Positions 63,128 through 64,000 of a stretch of 64,000 nucleotides of DNA are shown here, one piece after another. The stretch covers positions 1-64,000 of the forward strand of contig NZ_FNMV01000002.1 in the NCBI RefSeq assembly GCF_900106645.1, read 5' to 3'. The stretch's first letter is position 1; the number at the start of each line of letters is the position of its first letter. Made by a program: the position numbers and the translations under genes. Under the pieces are notes generated by a model that saw only the letters and a program-made list of their open reading frames with translations, had not been told where the DNA came from and made no database searches. Source of the stretch: Flavobacterium degerlachei. GTDB taxonomy: Bacteria > Bacteroidota > Bacteroidia > Flavobacteriales > Flavobacteriaceae.

Positions 63128-64000
63128 ATGCGTTCCATCTCCTTTTTACTTTTTATTGGCTTATTTCTAGCTCTTGGCTCTTGCCGTTCTGATTTTGAAA
63201 CGGTAGCCAGCTCGGGCGATTTGACCTTTTCAAAAGACACCATATACTTGGATACCGTTTTTACAAATATTGGTTCCAGCACTTACAGACTAAAAGTGTA
63301 TAATAACAGTAAAAACGATATCAGCATTCCTACTATAAAACTAGCAAAGGGATTAAACTCTAAATATCGCATGACTGTTGATGGTATGCAAGGTACCCAA
63401 GGAAAGCTTTTCGATAACATTACTCTTTTAGCTAAAGACAGTCTTTATATTTTCATAGAAACTACCGCCGATATTACTGACGCAAACCCAACTGATTTTC
63501 TTTATACAGACCAGATTGAGTTTGATGCCGGAACTAATCTCCAAAAAGTAGAACTGGTGACACTCATACAAGATGCAGTTTTCTTATATCCAAAACGTTT
63601 TGCTGATGGAACTAAAGAAACGCTTCCTATTGGTGATCAAAAAATTGAAGGTTTTTACCTCGATGAAAATGATCCTGTAAATGGTAACGAACTCCTATTT
63701 ACCAATAAAAAACCGTACGTAATCTATGGTTACGCAGCTGTTCCTTCAGGAAAAAAAGCTGTTTTTGAAGCGGGAAGCCGCGTTCATTTTCACGCCAATT
63801 CAGGACTCATTGTAAGCAACAATGCTACTATAAACGTAAACGGAACCCAATCAATAACTGAAGCCTTGGAAAAAGAAGTGATTTTTGAAGGCGACCGCCT
63901 GGAGCCAGAATATTCTAATGTTCCTGGACAATGGGGAACAATCTGGCTTACTGACGGAAGCACAAACAATGCTATAAATCATTTAACGATTAAAAACGCC
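63128..64000 (+). CDS. Lipoprotein with beta-helix-like repeats, truncated by the window end
   Basis: The frame is open from the ATG at 63128 to the window edge (291 codons). The lipoprotein signal ends LALGSC (Cys19) and is followed by RSDFETVASSGDLTFSKDT. Later segments GSRVHFHANSGLIVSNNATINVNG and WGTIWLTDGS (key part FHANSGLIV) suggest short parallel-beta strands as in right-handed beta-helix proteins of Bacteroidota. It is probably surface-exposed. Function unknown; the C-terminus lies outside the window. Confidence 0.7.
   Translation, partial: MRSISFLLFIGLFLALGSCRSDFETVASSGDLTFSKDTIYLDTVFTNIGSSTYRLKVYNNSKNDISIPTIKLAKGLNSKYRMTVDGMQGTQGKLFDNITLLAKDSLYIFIETTADITDANPTDFLYTDQIEFDAGTNLQKVELVTLIQDAVFLYPKRFADGTKETLPIGDQKIEGFYLDENDPVNGNELLFTNKKPYVIYGYAAVPSGKKAVFEAGSRVHFHANSGLIVSNNATINVNGTQSITEALEKEVIFEGDRLEPEYSNVPGQWGTIWLTDGSTNNAINHLTIKNA

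Overview
The window is AT-rich chromosomal DNA from a member of the Bacteroidota, most likely Flavobacterium or a close relative. Four things point there: gene families such as TonB-dependent receptors with a carboxypeptidase-like N-terminal domain, CPBP proteases, SYLF proteins and bacillithiol synthesis; promoters of the flavobacterial type (TTG, 17-23 nt, TAnnTTTG); a general lack of strong Shine-Dalgarno sequences; and repeat families familiar from flavobacterial genomes. Most of the region is core housekeeping sequence with small accessory patches. I saw no CRISPR array, prophage or complete mobile element.

Layout. 1-1250: the start of an ISAon1-like transposase gene, a small unknown ORF that may have lost its 5' end, and a VanX/DdpX-like lipoprotein. 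1341-1701: tRNA-Arg, tRNA-Pro and tRNA-Ser. 1943-12302: thiolase, NlpC/P60 peptidase, a TPR protein downstream of gyrA, clpC, and a RimK-type ligase fused to a zinc-protease-like domain. 12401-19469: hutH, divergent from a threonine operon made of a Thr-rich leader peptide, thrA, thrB and thrC. 19612-22046: an accessory patch with a decayed gene tail, a very AT-rich 639-aa orphan with a HEPN-like C-terminal motif, and structured intergenic repeats. 22047-25858: a periplasmic binding protein and a hybrid histidine kinase in one operon. 26478-31350: small stress or envelope genes, a HipA-like kinase paired with a DUF3037 protein, and nnrD. 31567-36529: gcvT, an S41 protease, a YebC-type regulator and a DMT transporter. 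36911-38983: a 690-aa orphan PLP-fold protein. 39063-50000: cysteine synthase, oligopeptidase B, YbaB, threonine aldolase, prfB with its programmed frameshift, an L,D-transpeptidase whose signal-peptide start is out of frame, outer-membrane phospholipase A, lpxD and an acyl-CoA carboxylase beta subunit. 49912-60342: an S41 lipoprotein, two unknown envelope proteins, menE with a CPBP protease, an ArsC-like protein, a TonB-type receptor and fumC. 60468-64000: tRNA-His, bshB1, an isochorismate synthase with a hotdog thioesterase, and a truncated lipoprotein gene.

Functional links. thrABC turns aspartate into threonine, and threonine aldolase and gcvT handle the onward glycine and one-carbon steps. 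menE, the isochorismate synthase and the hotdog thioesterase fit menaquinone synthesis. bshB1 and the cysteine synthase serve low-molecular-weight thiols. clpC and several peptidases cover protein and envelope turnover.

The least explained items are the 639-aa HEPN-like orphan and the structured DNA after it, the 690-aa PLP-fold orphan, the HipA/DUF3037 pair, the threonine attenuator, the nested inverted repeats upstream of hutH, and a palindromic element present twice in divergent intergenic regions. No complete new defence system could be established from sequence alone.
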